From Planobispora rosea (GTDB lineage: Bacteria; Actinomycetota; Actinomycetes; Streptosporangiales; Streptosporangiaceae): a stretch of DNA of 64,000 nucleotides. The notes below the pieces were generated by a model, which ran no database searches, was not told where the DNA came from, and saw only the letters and a program-made list of their open reading frames with translations. The stretch lies in contig NZ_BMQP01000048.1 of NCBI RefSeq assembly GCF_014648175.1, positions 1-64,000 on the forward strand, given 5' to 3'. Below are positions 15,527-23,752 of the stretch, in pieces. Within the stretch, counting starts at the first letter, position 1; the number at the start of each line of letters is the position of its first letter. The translations under genes and the position numbers were made by a program.

Positions 15527-16648
15527 GTGACGCCTCGTGTGCTCGTTGACGCGGCCGCGGTCCCGGCCGATCGCGGCGCGCTGATCAGGTATGTCGACGG
15601 ACTCGTCGCCGCGCTCGGACGGGCGGGCGCGGACGTGGCGGTGGTCTGCCAGCGCGCCGACGCCGAGCGGTACGGACGGCTGGTGCCCTCGGCCCGGATC
15701 CTGTCCGGGCCGCCCGCCATCACCAACCGGGCCGCCCGGCTGGCCTGGGAGCAGACCGGGCTCCCGGTCGTCGCCCAGAAGGCCGGCGTCCAGGTGATCC
15801 ACGCCCCCTACTACTCGATCCCGCTCGACACCCGCCTTCCGGTCGTGGTGACCGTGCACGACGTCACCTGGTTCACCGAGCCCTCGCAGCACAGCACGGA
15901 CAAGGCGTCCTTCTTCAGGAACGCCACCCGCACCGCCGTCCGGCGCGCCACCCGGATGATCGTCCCGTCCAAGGCGACCAGGGACGAGCTGATCCGGGTG
16001 CTCGACGCCGACCCCACCAGGATCGACGTGGCCTACCACGGGGCGGATCCGAAGCTGTTCCACCGGCCGTCCGAGCAGGAGGTCAAGCGCGTCGCCGACC
16101 GGCTCGGCCTGCACGGCACGCCGTACGTCGCCTTCCTCGGGGCGCTGGAGCCCCGCAAGAACGTGCCGAACCTGATCCGGGGGTTCGCCAGGGCCGTCGC
16201 CGACATCGCCCGGCCGCCCGCGCTGGTGCTGGCCGGAGGGGTGCACGACACCGAGGTGGACGCCGCGGTCGCCGAGGTGTCCTCGCACGTGCGGGTGGTC
16301 CGCCCCGGCTACATCCCGTTCGGCGACCTGTCGGGTTTCCTCGGCGGGGCCCTCGTGGTGGCCTACCCCTCCCGGGGCGAGGGCTTCGGGCTGCCGGTCC
16401 TGGAGGCCATGGCCTGCGGCGCCCCGGTGCTCACCACGCCCTACGCCTCCCTGCCGGAGGTGGGCGGTGACGCCGTCGCCTACACCGAGCCCGACATCGA
16501 GGGAATCGCCGCCGGGCTGCGGGCGCTGCTGGAGTCCCCGGAGCGCCGCGAGGCGCTCTCCTCTGCGGGAATGGCCCGGGCCAGGGAGTTCACCTGGGAA
16601 AGTTCGGCCGAGGCACATATGCTGGCCTACCAGCGAGCCGCCGAATAG
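15527..16648 (+). CDS. GT4-family glycosyltransferase, mannosyltransferase-like
   Basis: 373 aa, GT-B fold. Visible elements: DAAAVPADRGALIRYVDGLVAAL at the N-terminus, FLGALEPRKNVPNLIRGFARA (about 205-225) and the catalytic donor-site EX7E region YPSRGEGFGLPVLEAMACGAPVLTT (about 283-307). This is the pattern of PimB/RfaG-type mannosyl- or glucosyltransferases. Start is GTG 15527, preceded by GAGGGGAGCG at a workable distance. A separate 90-bp leader lies between it and the membrane gene. It is followed closely by a sugar-nucleotide pyrophosphorylase gene that could supply its donor. Confidence 0.82.
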   Translation: MTPRVLVDAAAVPADRGALIRYVDGLVAALGRAGADVAVVCQRADAERYGRLVPSARILSGPPAITNRAARLAWEQTGLPVVAQKAGVQVIHAPYYSIPLDTRLPVVVTVHDVTWFTEPSQHSTDKASFFRNATRTAVRRATRMIVPSKATRDELIRVLDADPTRIDVAYHGADPKLFHRPSEQEVKRVADRLGLHGTPYVAFLGALEPRKNVPNLIRGFARAVADIARPPALVLAGGVHDTEVDAAVAEVSSHVRVVRPGYIPFGDLSGFLGGALVVAYPSRGEGFGLPVLEAMACGAPVLTTPYASLPEVGGDAVAYTEPDIEGIAAGLRALLESPERREALSSAGMARAREFTWESSAEAHMLAYQRAAE

Positions 16649-16653
16649 TGGGT

Positions 16654-16659
16654 TAACCT
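16654..16659 (+). promoter_or_regulatory. -10 box of the sugar nucleotidyltransferase gene
   Basis: TAACCT ends 6 bp before GTG 16666. Confidence 0.5.
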
Positions 16660-16665
16660 CACCAG

Positions 16666-17760
16666 GTGACAGAGACCTCTGTGCGGGAACTCGAGGCGAT
16701 CCTCCTTGTCGGCGGGCAGGGGACGCGCCTGCGCCCGCTGACGATCGGCACGCCCAAGCCGCTGCTTCCCACGGCAGGGGTGCCCTTCCTCGCCCACCAG
16801 CTGGCGCGGGCCCGCTCGTTCGGGGTGCGCCGCGTCGTCTTCGCCACCTCCTACCGCGCGGAGATGTTCTCCGACGCGTTCGGGGACGGTTCGGCGTTCG
16901 GGCTCTCCCTCGAATACATGACCGAGGACACCCCGCTCGGCACCGGCGGCGCGATCCGCAACGCCGCCGAGGCGCTGACCTGCGGTCCGGACGCGCCCGT
17001 GCTGGTGCTCAACGGCGACATCCTGTCCGGGCACGACATCGGCGACCAGGTCGCCCGGCACGTCGCCCGGGAGGCCGCCCTCACCCTGCACCTGACCGAG
17101 GTGGAGGACCCCTCGCGCTTCGGCTGCGTGCCGACCGACGAGACGGACCGGGTGACCGCCTTCCTGGAGAAGACCCCCAACCCGGTCACCAACCGGATCA
17201 ACGCGGGCTGCTACGTCTTCACCCGCTCGGTCATCGACACGATCCCGCAGGGCGAGGTCGTCTCGGTCGAGCGGGAGACCTTCCCCGGGCTGATCGAGGC
17301 CGGGGCCCTGGTGCTCGGCTACCCCGACGCCTCCTACTGGCTCGACGTGGGCACCCCGGCCGCCTTCGTCAAGGGCTCCTGCGACCTGGTCCTCGGCCGC
17401 CTGCCCTCACCCGCCCTGCCCGGCCCGACCGGCGACCTCCTCGCGCTGCCCGGCGCCGTGGTCTCGCCGGAGGCGAAGGTGTCCGGCGGGTCGGCGATCG
17501 GGGCCCGCGCGGTGGTGGAGGCCGGAGCCAAGGTCACCGGGAGCGTGCTGGGTGACGACTGCGTGATCGAGTCCGGCGCGACGGTGGCCGACTCGGTCGT
17601 CGGGGCCGGGGCGCGCGTGGCCTCGGGGGCGGTCCTGCGTGACGCGGTGATCGGTGACGGCGCGGTGGTCGGCCCCCGCAACGAGCTTGTCGAGGGCGCC
17701 CGCGTCTGGCCGGGCGTCACGCTGCCCGAGTGCGCGATCCGCTTCTCCGGCGACGTCTGA
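16666..17760 (+). CDS. Mannose-1-phosphate guanylyltransferase-like sugar nucleotidyltransferase
   Basis: 364 aa. The N-terminal NTP-transferase domain carries the signature ILLVGGQGTRLRPLTIGTPKPLLP (about 12-35) and the metal-binding LNGDIL near 114. From about 255 a left-handed beta-helix of hexapeptide repeats (VSPEAKVSGGSAIGARAVVEAGAKVTGSVLGDD) completes the enzyme. This layout matches actinobacterial GDP-mannose pyrophosphorylases; the M. tuberculosis homologue Rv3264c occupies the same place relative to the LCP and F420 genes. It makes GDP-mannose (or a related NDP-sugar) from sugar-1-phosphate, linking the PGI/PMI-like and ManB genes at 36-39 kb to the glycosyltransferases here. Confidence 0.82.
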   Translation: MTETSVRELEAILLVGGQGTRLRPLTIGTPKPLLPTAGVPFLAHQLARARSFGVRRVVFATSYRAEMFSDAFGDGSAFGLSLEYMTEDTPLGTGGAIRNAAEALTCGPDAPVLVLNGDILSGHDIGDQVARHVAREAALTLHLTEVEDPSRFGCVPTDETDRVTAFLEKTPNPVTNRINAGCYVFTRSVIDTIPQGEVVSVERETFPGLIEAGALVLGYPDASYWLDVGTPAAFVKGSCDLVLGRLPSPALPGPTGDLLALPGAVVSPEAKVSGGSAIGARAVVEAGAKVTGSVLGDDCVIESGATVADSVVGAGARVASGAVLRDAVIGDGAVVGPRNELVEGARVWPGVTLPECAIRFSGDV

Positions 17761-17767
17761 GACGCCG

Positions 17768-18694
17768 GTGAGCCTGGCGTACGGCCCGCCGCTCGCGGCC
17801 GGGGAGCGGCGCTGGCGGCCGGACGGGCCACTGGACGTTCTGCTCGTCCTGCGGCCGCACCGCCGCGGGAGCGGGGACCCCACCTGGCAGCGGACGCCCG
17901 ACGGGGCGATCTGGCGGACCTGCCGGACGCCCGACGGACCGGGCACCCTCCGGATCGGGGTGCGGGACGGGCAGGTGCTGGCCTCCGCCTGGGGGCCGGG
18001 CGCGCGGTGGTTGCTGGAGACGGTGCCCTCGCTGCTGGGCGCCGGTGACGACGTCTCGGGGTTCACGCCCGGGCACGAGGCGGTGCGCCAGGCGGTCCGG
18101 CGCCATCCGGGCCTGCGGATCGGGCGGAGCTCACGGGTGCTGGAGGCCCTGGTCCCCGCCGTCCTGGAGCAGAAGGTCGTGCTCGCCGAGGCCCGGCGGG
18201 CGTGGCGGTGGCTGCTGATCCGGTACGGCGAGCCCGCGCCGGGCCCGGCTCCCGAGGGCATGCGGGTCTTCCCCGGGCCCGAGGTGTGGCGGTCGATCCC
18301 GCCGTGGGACTGGCACCGGGCCGGGGCGGAGGCCGTACGGGCTGAGACGATCATGAATGCCGCGTGGCACGCCGAGAAGCTGGAGGCGGCCGCCGGCAGC
18401 GCGGAGCTGGACCGGCTGCTGCGGGCCCTGCCCGGCATCGGGGTCTGGACGTCGGCGGAGGTGCGCCAGCGCTCGCACGGCGACCCCGACGCGGTCTCGG
18501 TGGGCGACTACCATCTGCCGTCGCTGGTCGGCTGGTCCCTGACCGGGCAGCGCACCGATGACGCGGGGATGTTACGGCTGCTCACCCCCTACCGCGGGCA
18601 CCGCCACCGGGTCAGCCGGCTGCTCGCCCTGACCGGCCGCAGGCCTCCCGCCCGGGGTCCGAGGATGGCCCCGCGCGACTACCGTTCGTTCTGA
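17768..18694 (+). CDS. HhH-GPD DNA glycosylase (AlkA-like)
   Basis: 308 aa from GTG 17768, 7 bp after the upstream stop. The C-terminal half is the helix-hairpin-helix-GPD fold: LEALVPAVLEQKV, hairpin LRALPGIGVWTSAEV, then the loop VSVGDYHLPSLVGW whose Asp is the expected catalytic residue. The N-terminal part resembles the AlkA beta-domain. Such enzymes remove alkylated bases such as 3-methyladenine in base-excision repair. There is no 4Fe-4S cysteine cluster, which separates it from MutY/Nth. It is probably co-transcribed with the sugar-nucleotide gene by position, though the functions are unrelated. Confidence 0.82.
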   Translation: MSLAYGPPLAAGERRWRPDGPLDVLLVLRPHRRGSGDPTWQRTPDGAIWRTCRTPDGPGTLRIGVRDGQVLASAWGPGARWLLETVPSLLGAGDDVSGFTPGHEAVRQAVRRHPGLRIGRSSRVLEALVPAVLEQKVVLAEARRAWRWLLIRYGEPAPGPAPEGMRVFPGPEVWRSIPPWDWHRAGAEAVRAETIMNAAWHAEKLEAAAGSAELDRLLRALPGIGVWTSAEVRQRSHGDPDAVSVGDYHLPSLVGWSLTGQRTDDAGMLRLLTPYRGHRHRVSRLLALTGRRPPARGPRMAPRDYRSF

Positions 18695-18741
18695 GGGCCC
18701 GGGTGCGGGACCGCCGCCCGTTCCGGGGGACCGGGTCCCCG

Positions 18742-18747
18742 TAGGAT
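18742..18747 (+). promoter_or_regulatory. -10 box of the isochorismatase-fold gene
   Basis: TAGGAT ends 6 bp before ATG 18754. Confidence 0.5.
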
Positions 18748-18753
18748 CTGGCC

Positions 18754-19359
18754 ATGGCTCTCGACGCACGGCGCACCGCCGTCCTGGCCCTGCACTGGCA
18801 GGTCAACGTGATCAAGCCGGAGGGATTCTTCGGCGGGATGCTGGCCGGGCCCGTGGCCCGCAGCGGCGTGGTGGAACGCGCCGTGCGCTTCCACGACGCG
18901 GTGGCCGCGCTGGACGTGCCGGTCGTGTTCACCCGGTTCACCGTGCCGGAGGGCGAGGGCGGCCTGGTGCGCAACACCCGGTTCATGCAGGCTGTGGGAG
19001 AGGCCCAGGAGGCCTTCCGGCCGGACGCCCCGGGCGCGCAGGTGATCCCCGAGATGCTGGGGCAGGCGGAGGCCGGGCACGTCGCCGACAACCAGCGGCT
19101 GTCCGGGCTGGCCGGCGGCGACCTGCCCGTATGGCTGGCCGAGCGCGGGATCGACACCCTGCTCGTCACCGGCGTCGCCACCAACCTCACGGTCGAGCAG
19201 ACCGCCAGGCACGGCACCGACCTGGGCTTCCACGTGCACCCGGTCTCGGACTGCGTCGCGGCGGCGGCCGAGGACGTCCACGCCGCGTCGCTGGCGAACC
19301 TGGAACTGGCCACGGCGGGCTGCCTGACCGCCGATCAGGCACTCGCCGGTCTCGCCTGA
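18754..19359 (+). CDS. Isochorismatase-fold (cysteine hydrolase family) protein lacking the usual catalytic residues
   Basis: 201 aa, full family length. The fold is clear: an opening strand AVLALHWQVNVIKPEGFF, then VVFTRFTVPEGEGG, WLAERGIDTLLVTGVATNLTVEQTARHGTDLGF and SDCVAAAAEDVHAASLANLELATAG. In active members the first strand ends in Asp (as in VIDMQ) and the second motif holds the nucleophilic Cys. Here these are His/Trp (LALHWQ) and Thr146 (NLTVEQT). Either the enzyme is inactive or it belongs to the non-cysteine subgroup. Its last codons form the first unit of a 32-bp tandem repeat array. Confidence 0.78.
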   Translation: MALDARRTAVLALHWQVNVIKPEGFFGGMLAGPVARSGVVERAVRFHDAVAALDVPVVFTRFTVPEGEGGLVRNTRFMQAVGEAQEAFRPDAPGAQVIPEMLGQAEAGHVADNQRLSGLAGGDLPVWLAERGIDTLLVTGVATNLTVEQTARHGTDLGFHVHPVSDCVAAAAEDVHAASLANLELATAGCLTADQALAGLA

Positions 19360-19493
19360 CCGCCGATCAGGCACTCGCCGGTCTCGCCTGACCGCCGATC
19401 AGGCACTCGCCGGTCTCGCCTGACCGCCGACGGGCGCCCGCCGGTCTCGCCTGACCGCCGACGGGCGCCCGTCGACCTTTCCTGACCGCCGGG
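19324..19493. repeat. 32-bp tandem repeat array beginning inside a gene
   Basis: Three identical 32-bp units (19324-19355, 19356-19387, 19388-19419; each starts CTGACCGCCGATCAGG and ends CTCGCCGGTCTCGC) are followed by two ~31-bp diverged units and a partial one. The first unit encodes LTADQALAGLA, the end of the isochorismatase-fold protein, and carries its stop. Units are contiguous with no spacers. CGGTC-TCGCCT-GACCG in each unit can form a small hairpin. Confidence 0.9.
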
Positions 19494-19502
19494 CCGCCGT
19501 CA

Positions 19503-19520
19503 CGTCAGCGTATATTGACG
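19503..19520 (+). promoter_or_regulatory. Palindromic operator overlapping the promoter of the HTH gene
   Basis: CGTCAGCGTATATTGACG is a near-palindrome matching the CGTCAGC-N4-GCTGACG sites upstream of the hydrolase gene. It contains the -10 box TATATT (19511-19516), which ends 6 bp before ATG 19523. A regulator bound here would block its own gene. Confidence 0.6.
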
Positions 19521-19522
19521 CC

Positions 19523-19759
19523 ATGTCCGACGAAGCGCTTCACGACCTGCTGCGACGCAGCTCCGGGACCGACCCCCTGGACAGCCTGCGTGCCGTGGCG
19601 GAGCTGCGTCGCCATCTCGAACGCACGGAGGCGACGCTCGTCCGGCGGGCCAGGGTGGCGGGGGCGTCATGGACGCAGATCGCCGACTCTCTCGGGGTGA
19701 CCAAGCAGTCGGCCCACCGCAAGTTCGGCGGCGGAGGGCTGTTCCGCAGCGAACCCTGA
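19523..19759 (+). CDS. Small helix-turn-helix protein, likely autoregulator
   Basis: 78 aa. N-terminal helical region (about 4-45, DPLDSLRAVAELRRHLERTEATLVRRARVAG), then a helix-turn-helix SWTQIADSLGVTKQSAHRKFG (about 50-70) and a short tail. It has the size and shape of small actinobacterial HTH proteins with a dimerising helix. A palindrome covers its own -10 box, and three related palindromes lie in front of the convergently transcribed hydrolase 22 bp downstream. It therefore probably represses itself and that hydrolase; direct binding is an inference. The ligand is unknown. Confidence 0.7.
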   Translation: MSDEALHDLLRRSSGTDPLDSLRAVAELRRHLERTEATLVRRARVAGASWTQIADSLGVTKQSAHRKFGGGGLFRSEP

Positions 19760-19781
19760 CCGTCCGGTCACCCGGTGACGG

Positions 19782-20585
19782 TCACCGCGAGCGGGCCTGG
19801 ACGGCCACGCGGGTGACGAGTTCGGCGACCTGTCCGGGACGGCGCACGGGGATGGCGTGGTCGCTGTCCAGCCACGTCACCGGGACGTGGGGCAGCGCGG
19901 CGGCGAGCCGGTCGCCTCCCGCGCGCCATCTGGCGTGGGCCGCCTGCGGGTCGGGCGCCGGTCCCGGACGCTCCCCGAGGGCGACCGCCACCGGGCAGGA
20001 GAGGGCGGCGTAGGCGTCGAGGACGTGCTCGCGCCGCCGGTCGACCTCCCTGCCCAGGTGCAGGAGCTGCTCGACGGGAACGCGGACGTCCATCTTCATT
20101 TTCCGGCTGATCCACTCCCCGATCCGTGCCACGACGCCGTTCATCCTGCGCCCGGCCCAGGCGTCGTCATCGTCGTCGGGGTCCACCGGCTCCGTCGGGA
20201 TCGCGCCGTCGAGGGCGACGATTCCGGCGCACGTCTCCGGGGCGCGGGCGGCGTGCCAGACCGCCAGGTCGGCGCCGAGCGACCAGCCGCACAGGATCGG
20301 GCGTCCGCCCGCCGTCGCCCGCAGCACCGCCGACACGTCACCGAGGAAATCGTCGAAGGTGTGGGAGTCGGCGGGACCGGACCGCGCGTGGCCCCGGTAG
20401 TCGAAGGTGACGACACGGTAGTCGCCGACGAGGCGGGAGGCCACCCTGTCCCAGACCTGCTGGGGGGCTCCCAGCCCGGTCAGCAGCACGACCGTCCGCC
20501 TGCCGTCGTCGGGGCCGCTGCTGCGGACCGACAGGGTGACTCCGTCGTGGTCGACCGCCGTCCAGGTCCAGCGCTTTCGGCGCAT
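19782..20585 (-). CDS. Alpha/beta-hydrolase
   Basis: 267 aa, single alpha/beta-hydrolase domain. An oxyanion-type loop VVLLTGLGAPQQVW comes first, then TFDYRGHARSG, and a nucleophile elbow CGWSLGAD with Ser102. A late acid lies near 216-235 and the catalytic His is in WLDSDHAIPVRRPGQ. This is the arrangement of esterases, haloperoxidase-like and meta-cleavage hydrolases; the substrate cannot be told. Three CGTCAGC-N4-GCTGACG palindromes lie 27-100 bp upstream of its start, matching one at the neighbouring HTH gene, so it is probably the regulator's main target. It is convergent with that gene. Confidence 0.8.
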   Translation of the reverse strand: MRRKRWTWTAVDHDGVTLSVRSSGPDDGRRTVVLLTGLGAPQQVWDRVASRLVGDYRVVTFDYRGHARSGPADSHTFDDFLGDVSAVLRATAGGRPILCGWSLGADLAVWHAARAPETCAGIVALDGAIPTEPVDPDDDDDAWAGRRMNGVVARIGEWISRKMKMDVRVPVEQLLHLGREVDRRREHVLDAYAALSCPVAVALGERPGPAPDPQAAHARWRAGGDRLAAALPHVPVTWLDSDHAIPVRRPGQVAELVTRVAVQARSR

Positions 20586-20611
20586 GCCGGTGTGTCCTTC
20601 CGCGAGGCGTG

Positions 20612-20685
20612 CGTCAGCGCATGCTGACGACCGATGGCCGTCAGCATATGCTGACGGCCCGAGGTCTCGTCAACTCGTGCTGACG
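20612..20685 (-). promoter_or_regulatory. Three palindromic operators upstream of the hydrolase gene
   Basis: CGTCAGCGCATGCTGACG (20612-20629), CGTCAGCATATGCTGACG (20639-20656, a perfect 18-bp palindrome) and CGTCAACTCGTGCTGACG (20668-20685, one half-site mismatch) are spaced 27 and 29 bp start to start. This suggests two or three dimers on successive helix faces covering the hydrolase promoter. The same motif overlaps the promoter of the HTH gene. Confidence 0.75.
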
Positions 20686-20705
20686 GAGATGCGGAGGAGT
20701 CCGGG

Positions 20706-20909
20706 TCACCCGGCTATCGGCCTGGGGTGGTGGGCGGCGACCCGTCCACGGGCGATGGGCGCGGATACGGGTGCGAGGCCGCGGTCCGCTCTGAGGTCGC
20801 CGAACGGGTCGGGCTCGCTGGGTTGCCAGTCACGACCGTCGCGCGTGTCGGCCCCGATCAGCGGGACGAGGACGGCGAGGGCGACGAGGGCGAGGAGGAA
20901 CCAGATCAT
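20706..20909 (-). CDS. Small membrane protein of unknown function
   Basis: 67 aa from an ATG preceded by GGAG at 9 bp. One membrane span fills residues 1-20 (MIWFLLALVALAVLVPLIGA), followed by a polar, Pro/Arg-rich cytoplasmic or outside tail (DTRDGRDWQPSEPDPFGDLR). No family recognised. It lies between the palindromes of the hydrolase promoter and the divergent fbiC gene. A separate palindrome at 20954-20971 sits about 45 bp upstream of its start and may control it. A good Shine-Dalgarno and an N-terminal span support a real gene, but size and lack of homologue recognition keep certainty moderate. Confidence 0.5.
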   Translation of the reverse strand: MIWFLLALVALAVLVPLIGADTRDGRDWQPSEPDPFGDLRADRGLAPVSAPIARGRVAAHHPRPIAG

Positions 20910-20953
20910 TTTCGTCTCCAGGGATGGGCTCCGGTGGGATGTCTCCAATCTAT

Positions 20954-20971
20954 GTAGATGCAAGCATTTAC
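20954..20971. promoter_or_regulatory. Near-palindrome between divergent small-protein and fbiC genes
   Basis: GTAGATGCAAGCATTTAC reads as GTARATGC-AA-GCATYTAC, an inverted repeat with one mismatch per arm in a locally AT-rich stretch. On the minus strand it lies directly upstream of a CATAGAT -10-like box for the small membrane protein. Possible MarR- or ArsR-type operator; the regulator is not identified. Confidence 0.4.
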
Positions 20972-21066
20972 GTCTATCGAGACTTTCTTCAGGGTTTCCT
21001 TTAGTAGATCTGAAACGTCGCGCTGTCCAGCGGGACCCGGATGCCCGGCCAGTGGACGAAGCACCG

Positions 21067-21072
21067 TAATGT
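21067..21072 (+). promoter_or_regulatory. -10 box of fbiC
   Basis: TAATGT ends 6 bp before ATG 21079; leaderless transcription is likely. Confidence 0.5.
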
Positions 21073-21078
21073 GCGCAC

Positions 21079-23676
21079 ATGAGCGCACACCCCACCGACG
21101 CCGCGATGCGCCGAGCCCTCGCCCGGGCCCGCGACGGCAAAGCCCTCGACCAGGCCGAAGCCACCGTCCTGCTGCACGCCCGGGACGCGGATCTCGACGC
21201 TCTCATCGGCCACGCGGGGCGGGTCAGGGACGCGGGACTGGAGGCCGCCGGGCGTCCGGGGACCATCACCTACAGCCGCAAGGTCTTCATCCCGCTGACC
21301 CGGCTCTGCCGCGACCGCTGCGGTTACTGCACCTTCGCCACCGCCCCGCACAAGCTCGACAGCGCGTTCCTCAGCCCGGACGAGGTCCTGGAGATCGCCC
21401 GGCAGGGCGCCGCGATGGGGTGCAAGGAGGCGCTGTTCACGCTGGGCGACCGGCCGGAGGACCGCTGGCACCAGGCCCGCGAGTGGCTGGACGCGCACGG
21501 CTACGACGACACGCTCTCCTACGTGCGGGCGATGGCGATCCGGGTGCTGGAGGAGACCGGCCTGCTGCCGCACCTCAACCCGGGGGTCATGACCTGGCGC
21601 GACCTGCAGCGTCTCAAGCCGGTCGCGCCCTCGATGGGAATGATGCTGGAGACGACCTCACGGCGATTGTTCGAGGAGAAGGGCCTACCGCACTACGGCT
21701 CCCCGGACAAGGACCCCGCCGTACGGCTGCGCGTGCTGGAGGACGCGGGGCGGTCCAACGTGCCGTTCACCAGCGGCATCCTGATCGGCATCGGCGAGAC
21801 CGTCGAGGAGCGTGCCGAGTCGCTGTTCGCGCTGCGGAAGGTCTCCCGGGAGTACGGCGGGCTCCAGGAGGTCATCATCCAGAACTTCCGCGCCAAGCCG
21901 GACACCGCGATGCGCGGCATGCCGGACGCCGACCTGCAGGAGCTGGCCGCCACGATCGCGGTGGCCCGCCTGGTGCTGGGACCGAAGGCACGCCTCCAGG
22001 CGCCGCCGAACCTGGTGGGGACCGAGTATGACCTGATGATCCGGGCCGGGATCGACGACTGGGGCGGGGTGTCCCCGCTCACCCCCGACCACGTCAACCC
22101 CGAGCGCCCCTGGCCGCAGATCGACGAGCTCGCCGAGCGCACCGCCGCCTCCGGGTTCACGCTGCGGGAGCGCCTGACGATCTACCCCGAGTACGTGCTC
22201 GCCGGCGAGCCCTGGCTCGACCCCCGGCTGAACGCCCACGTCGCCGCCCTCGCCGACCCGGAGACCGGGCTCGCCCGCCAGGACGCCGAGATCGTCGGCC
22301 GCCCCTGGCAGGAACCCGACGGCGGTTTCGCCTCCGAGGGCCGTACCGACCTGCACACGGCGGTCGACGCCGAGGGCCGCACCGCTGACCGCCGCGACGA
22401 CTTCGACCACGTCTACGGCGACTGGGACGCCCTGAAGGACCGCCTGCCGGAGACCGGGGGGACGGTCGCGCTGCGGCTGGGAGAGGCCGGCGAGGCGCTG
22501 CGGCGGGCGGAGAGCGACCCCGCCGGTCTGACCGAGGCGCAGGCGCTGGCCCTGCTCGGGCTGGCCGGGGACCACAACGGCGCCGGAGCCGACGACGCGG
22601 CCCTGGACGAGCTGTGCCGGATCGCTGACGACCTGCGCGCGCAGGCCGTGGGGGACGACGTCACCTACGTCGTCAACCGGAACATCAACTTCACCAACGT
22701 CTGCTACACCGGCTGCCGGTTCTGCGCCTTCGCGCAGCGCCGTACCGACGCCGACGCCTACACCCTCTCGCTGGAGGAGGTGGCGGACCGGGCGCAGGAG
22801 GGCTGGGAGGCCGGGGCGACCGAGGTGTGCATGCAGGGCGGCATCCATCCGGACCTGCCCGGCACCGCCTACTTCGACATCGCCAGGGCGGTCAAGGCGC
22901 GGGTCCCGGAGATGCACGTCCACGCGTTCTCCCCGATGGAGGTCGTCAACGGCGCGAGCCGGACGAACCTCTCCATCGAGGACTGGCTGATCGCCGCCAG
23001 GGAGGCCGGGGTGGACTCGCTGCCCGGCACCGCGGCGGAGATCCTCGACGACGACGTGCGCTGGGTGCTCACCAAGGGCAAGCTGCCCGCCGCGGAGTGG
23101 GTGGAGATCATCTCGACCGCCCACCGGCTGGGCATCCCGACGACCTCCACGATGATGTACGGCCACGTGGACACCCACGCCCACTGGGTCCGGCACATCC
23201 GGCTCATCCGCCGTATCCAGGAGGAGACCGGCGGGTTCACCGAGTTCGTGCTGCTGCCGTTCGTGCACCACAGCGCGCCCATCTACCTGGCCGGGATCGC
23301 CCGTCCGGGCCCGACCGCGCGGGAGAACCGGGCCGTGCACGCGCTGGCCCGCATCCTGCTGCACGGCGCGATCTCCAACATCCAGTGCTCCTGGGTGAAG
23401 CTCCGCGACGACCTGTGCCGCCAGGTGCTCCGGGGCGGGGTCAACGACCTGGGCGGCACGCTGATGGAGGAGACGATCAGCCGGATGGCCGGGTCGGAGA
23501 ACGGGTCGTTCAAGACGATCACCGAGATCGCGGCGATGGTCGCCCCGACCGGGCGGCCGCTCCGGCAGCGGACCACCTCCTACGGCGTGCCGAGTGAGGA
23601 GCGGCTGGCCGCGGCTGCGGCGAGTGATGGAGTTTGTCAAAGCGTGCGTAACTTTGTGCCGCTAGAACGTCTATAA
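21079..23676 (+). CDS. fbiC: Bifunctional FO synthase FbiC (CofG-CofH fusion)
   Basis: 865 aa with two radical-SAM domains. The CofG half has its 4Fe-4S motif at C77-x3-C81-x2-C84 (CRDRCGYC). The CofH half has C542-x3-C546-x2-C549 ([12 protein letters not shown]). Together they build FO (7,8-didemethyl-8-hydroxy-5-deazariboflavin), the chromophore of coenzyme F420, from tyrosine and 5-amino-6-ribitylaminouracil. Length is typical of actinobacterial fused FbiC. The last ~20 residues run on into a less GC-rich stretch. In mycobacteria fbiC lies far from fbiAB; here only one gene separates it from fbiB/fbiA, so most F420 biosynthesis is clustered. Confidence 0.97.
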   Translation: MSAHPTDAAMRRALARARDGKALDQAEATVLLHARDADLDALIGHAGRVRDAGLEAAGRPGTITYSRKVFIPLTRLCRDRCGYCTFATAPHKLDSAFLSPDEVLEIARQGAAMGCKEALFTLGDRPEDRWHQAREWLDAHGYDDTLSYVRAMAIRVLEETGLLPHLNPGVMTWRDLQRLKPVAPSMGMMLETTSRRLFEEKGLPHYGSPDKDPAVRLRVLEDAGRSNVPFTSGILIGIGETVEERAESLFALRKVSREYGGLQEVIIQNFRAKPDTAMRGMPDADLQELAATIAVARLVLGPKARLQAPPNLVGTEYDLMIRAGIDDWGGVSPLTPDHVNPERPWPQIDELAERTAASGFTLRERLTIYPEYVLAGEPWLDPRLNAHVAALADPETGLARQDAEIVGRPWQEPDGGFASEGRTDLHTAVDAEGRTADRRDDFDHVYGDWDALKDRLPETGGTVALRLGEAGEALRRAESDPAGLTEAQALALLGLAGDHNGAGADDAALDELCRIADDLRAQAVGDDVTYVVNRNINFTNVCYTGCRFCAFAQRRTDADAYTLSLEEVADRAQEGWEAGATEVCMQGGIHPDLPGTAYFDIARAVKARVPEMHVHAFSPMEVVNGASRTNLSIEDWLIAAREAGVDSLPGTAAEILDDDVRWVLTKGKLPAAEWVEIISTAHRLGIPTTSTMMYGHVDTHAHWVRHIRLIRRIQEETGGFTEFVLLPFVHHSAPIYLAGIARPGPTARENRAVHALARILLHGAISNIQCSWVKLRDDLCRQVLRGGVNDLGGTLMEETISRMAGSENGSFKTITEIAAMVAPTGRPLRQRTTSYGVPSEERLAAAAASDGVCQSVRNFVPLERL

Positions 23677-23685
23677 CATGTTCTA
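23663..23685 (+). promoter_or_regulatory. AT-rich inverted repeat/promoter region after fbiC
   Basis: TAGAAC (23663-23668) and GTTCTA (23680-23685) form an inverted repeat around an AT-rich core holding TATAAC, with another TCTATA just after. The stretch spans the fbiC stop codon and lies 70-90 bp before the next gene, so it is a likely promoter and possible operator. It lacks the spacing of an actinobacterial LexA box. Confidence 0.4.
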
Positions 23686-23752
23686 TACATACTTGCGCTC
23701 CGCAAGGGGTTCGCTGGGAGAATCGTCACCCCCCTGACGAGAGGTCCAAGCG

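Noticed and set aside
19324-19493. Possible CRISPR array
   Set aside because: The 32-bp units are directly adjacent with no spacers, and the first unit is coding sequence; no cas genes nearby.
23663-23692. LexA/SOS box
   Set aside because: The GAAC and GTTC halves are 11 bp apart, whereas actinobacterial LexA sites have 4.
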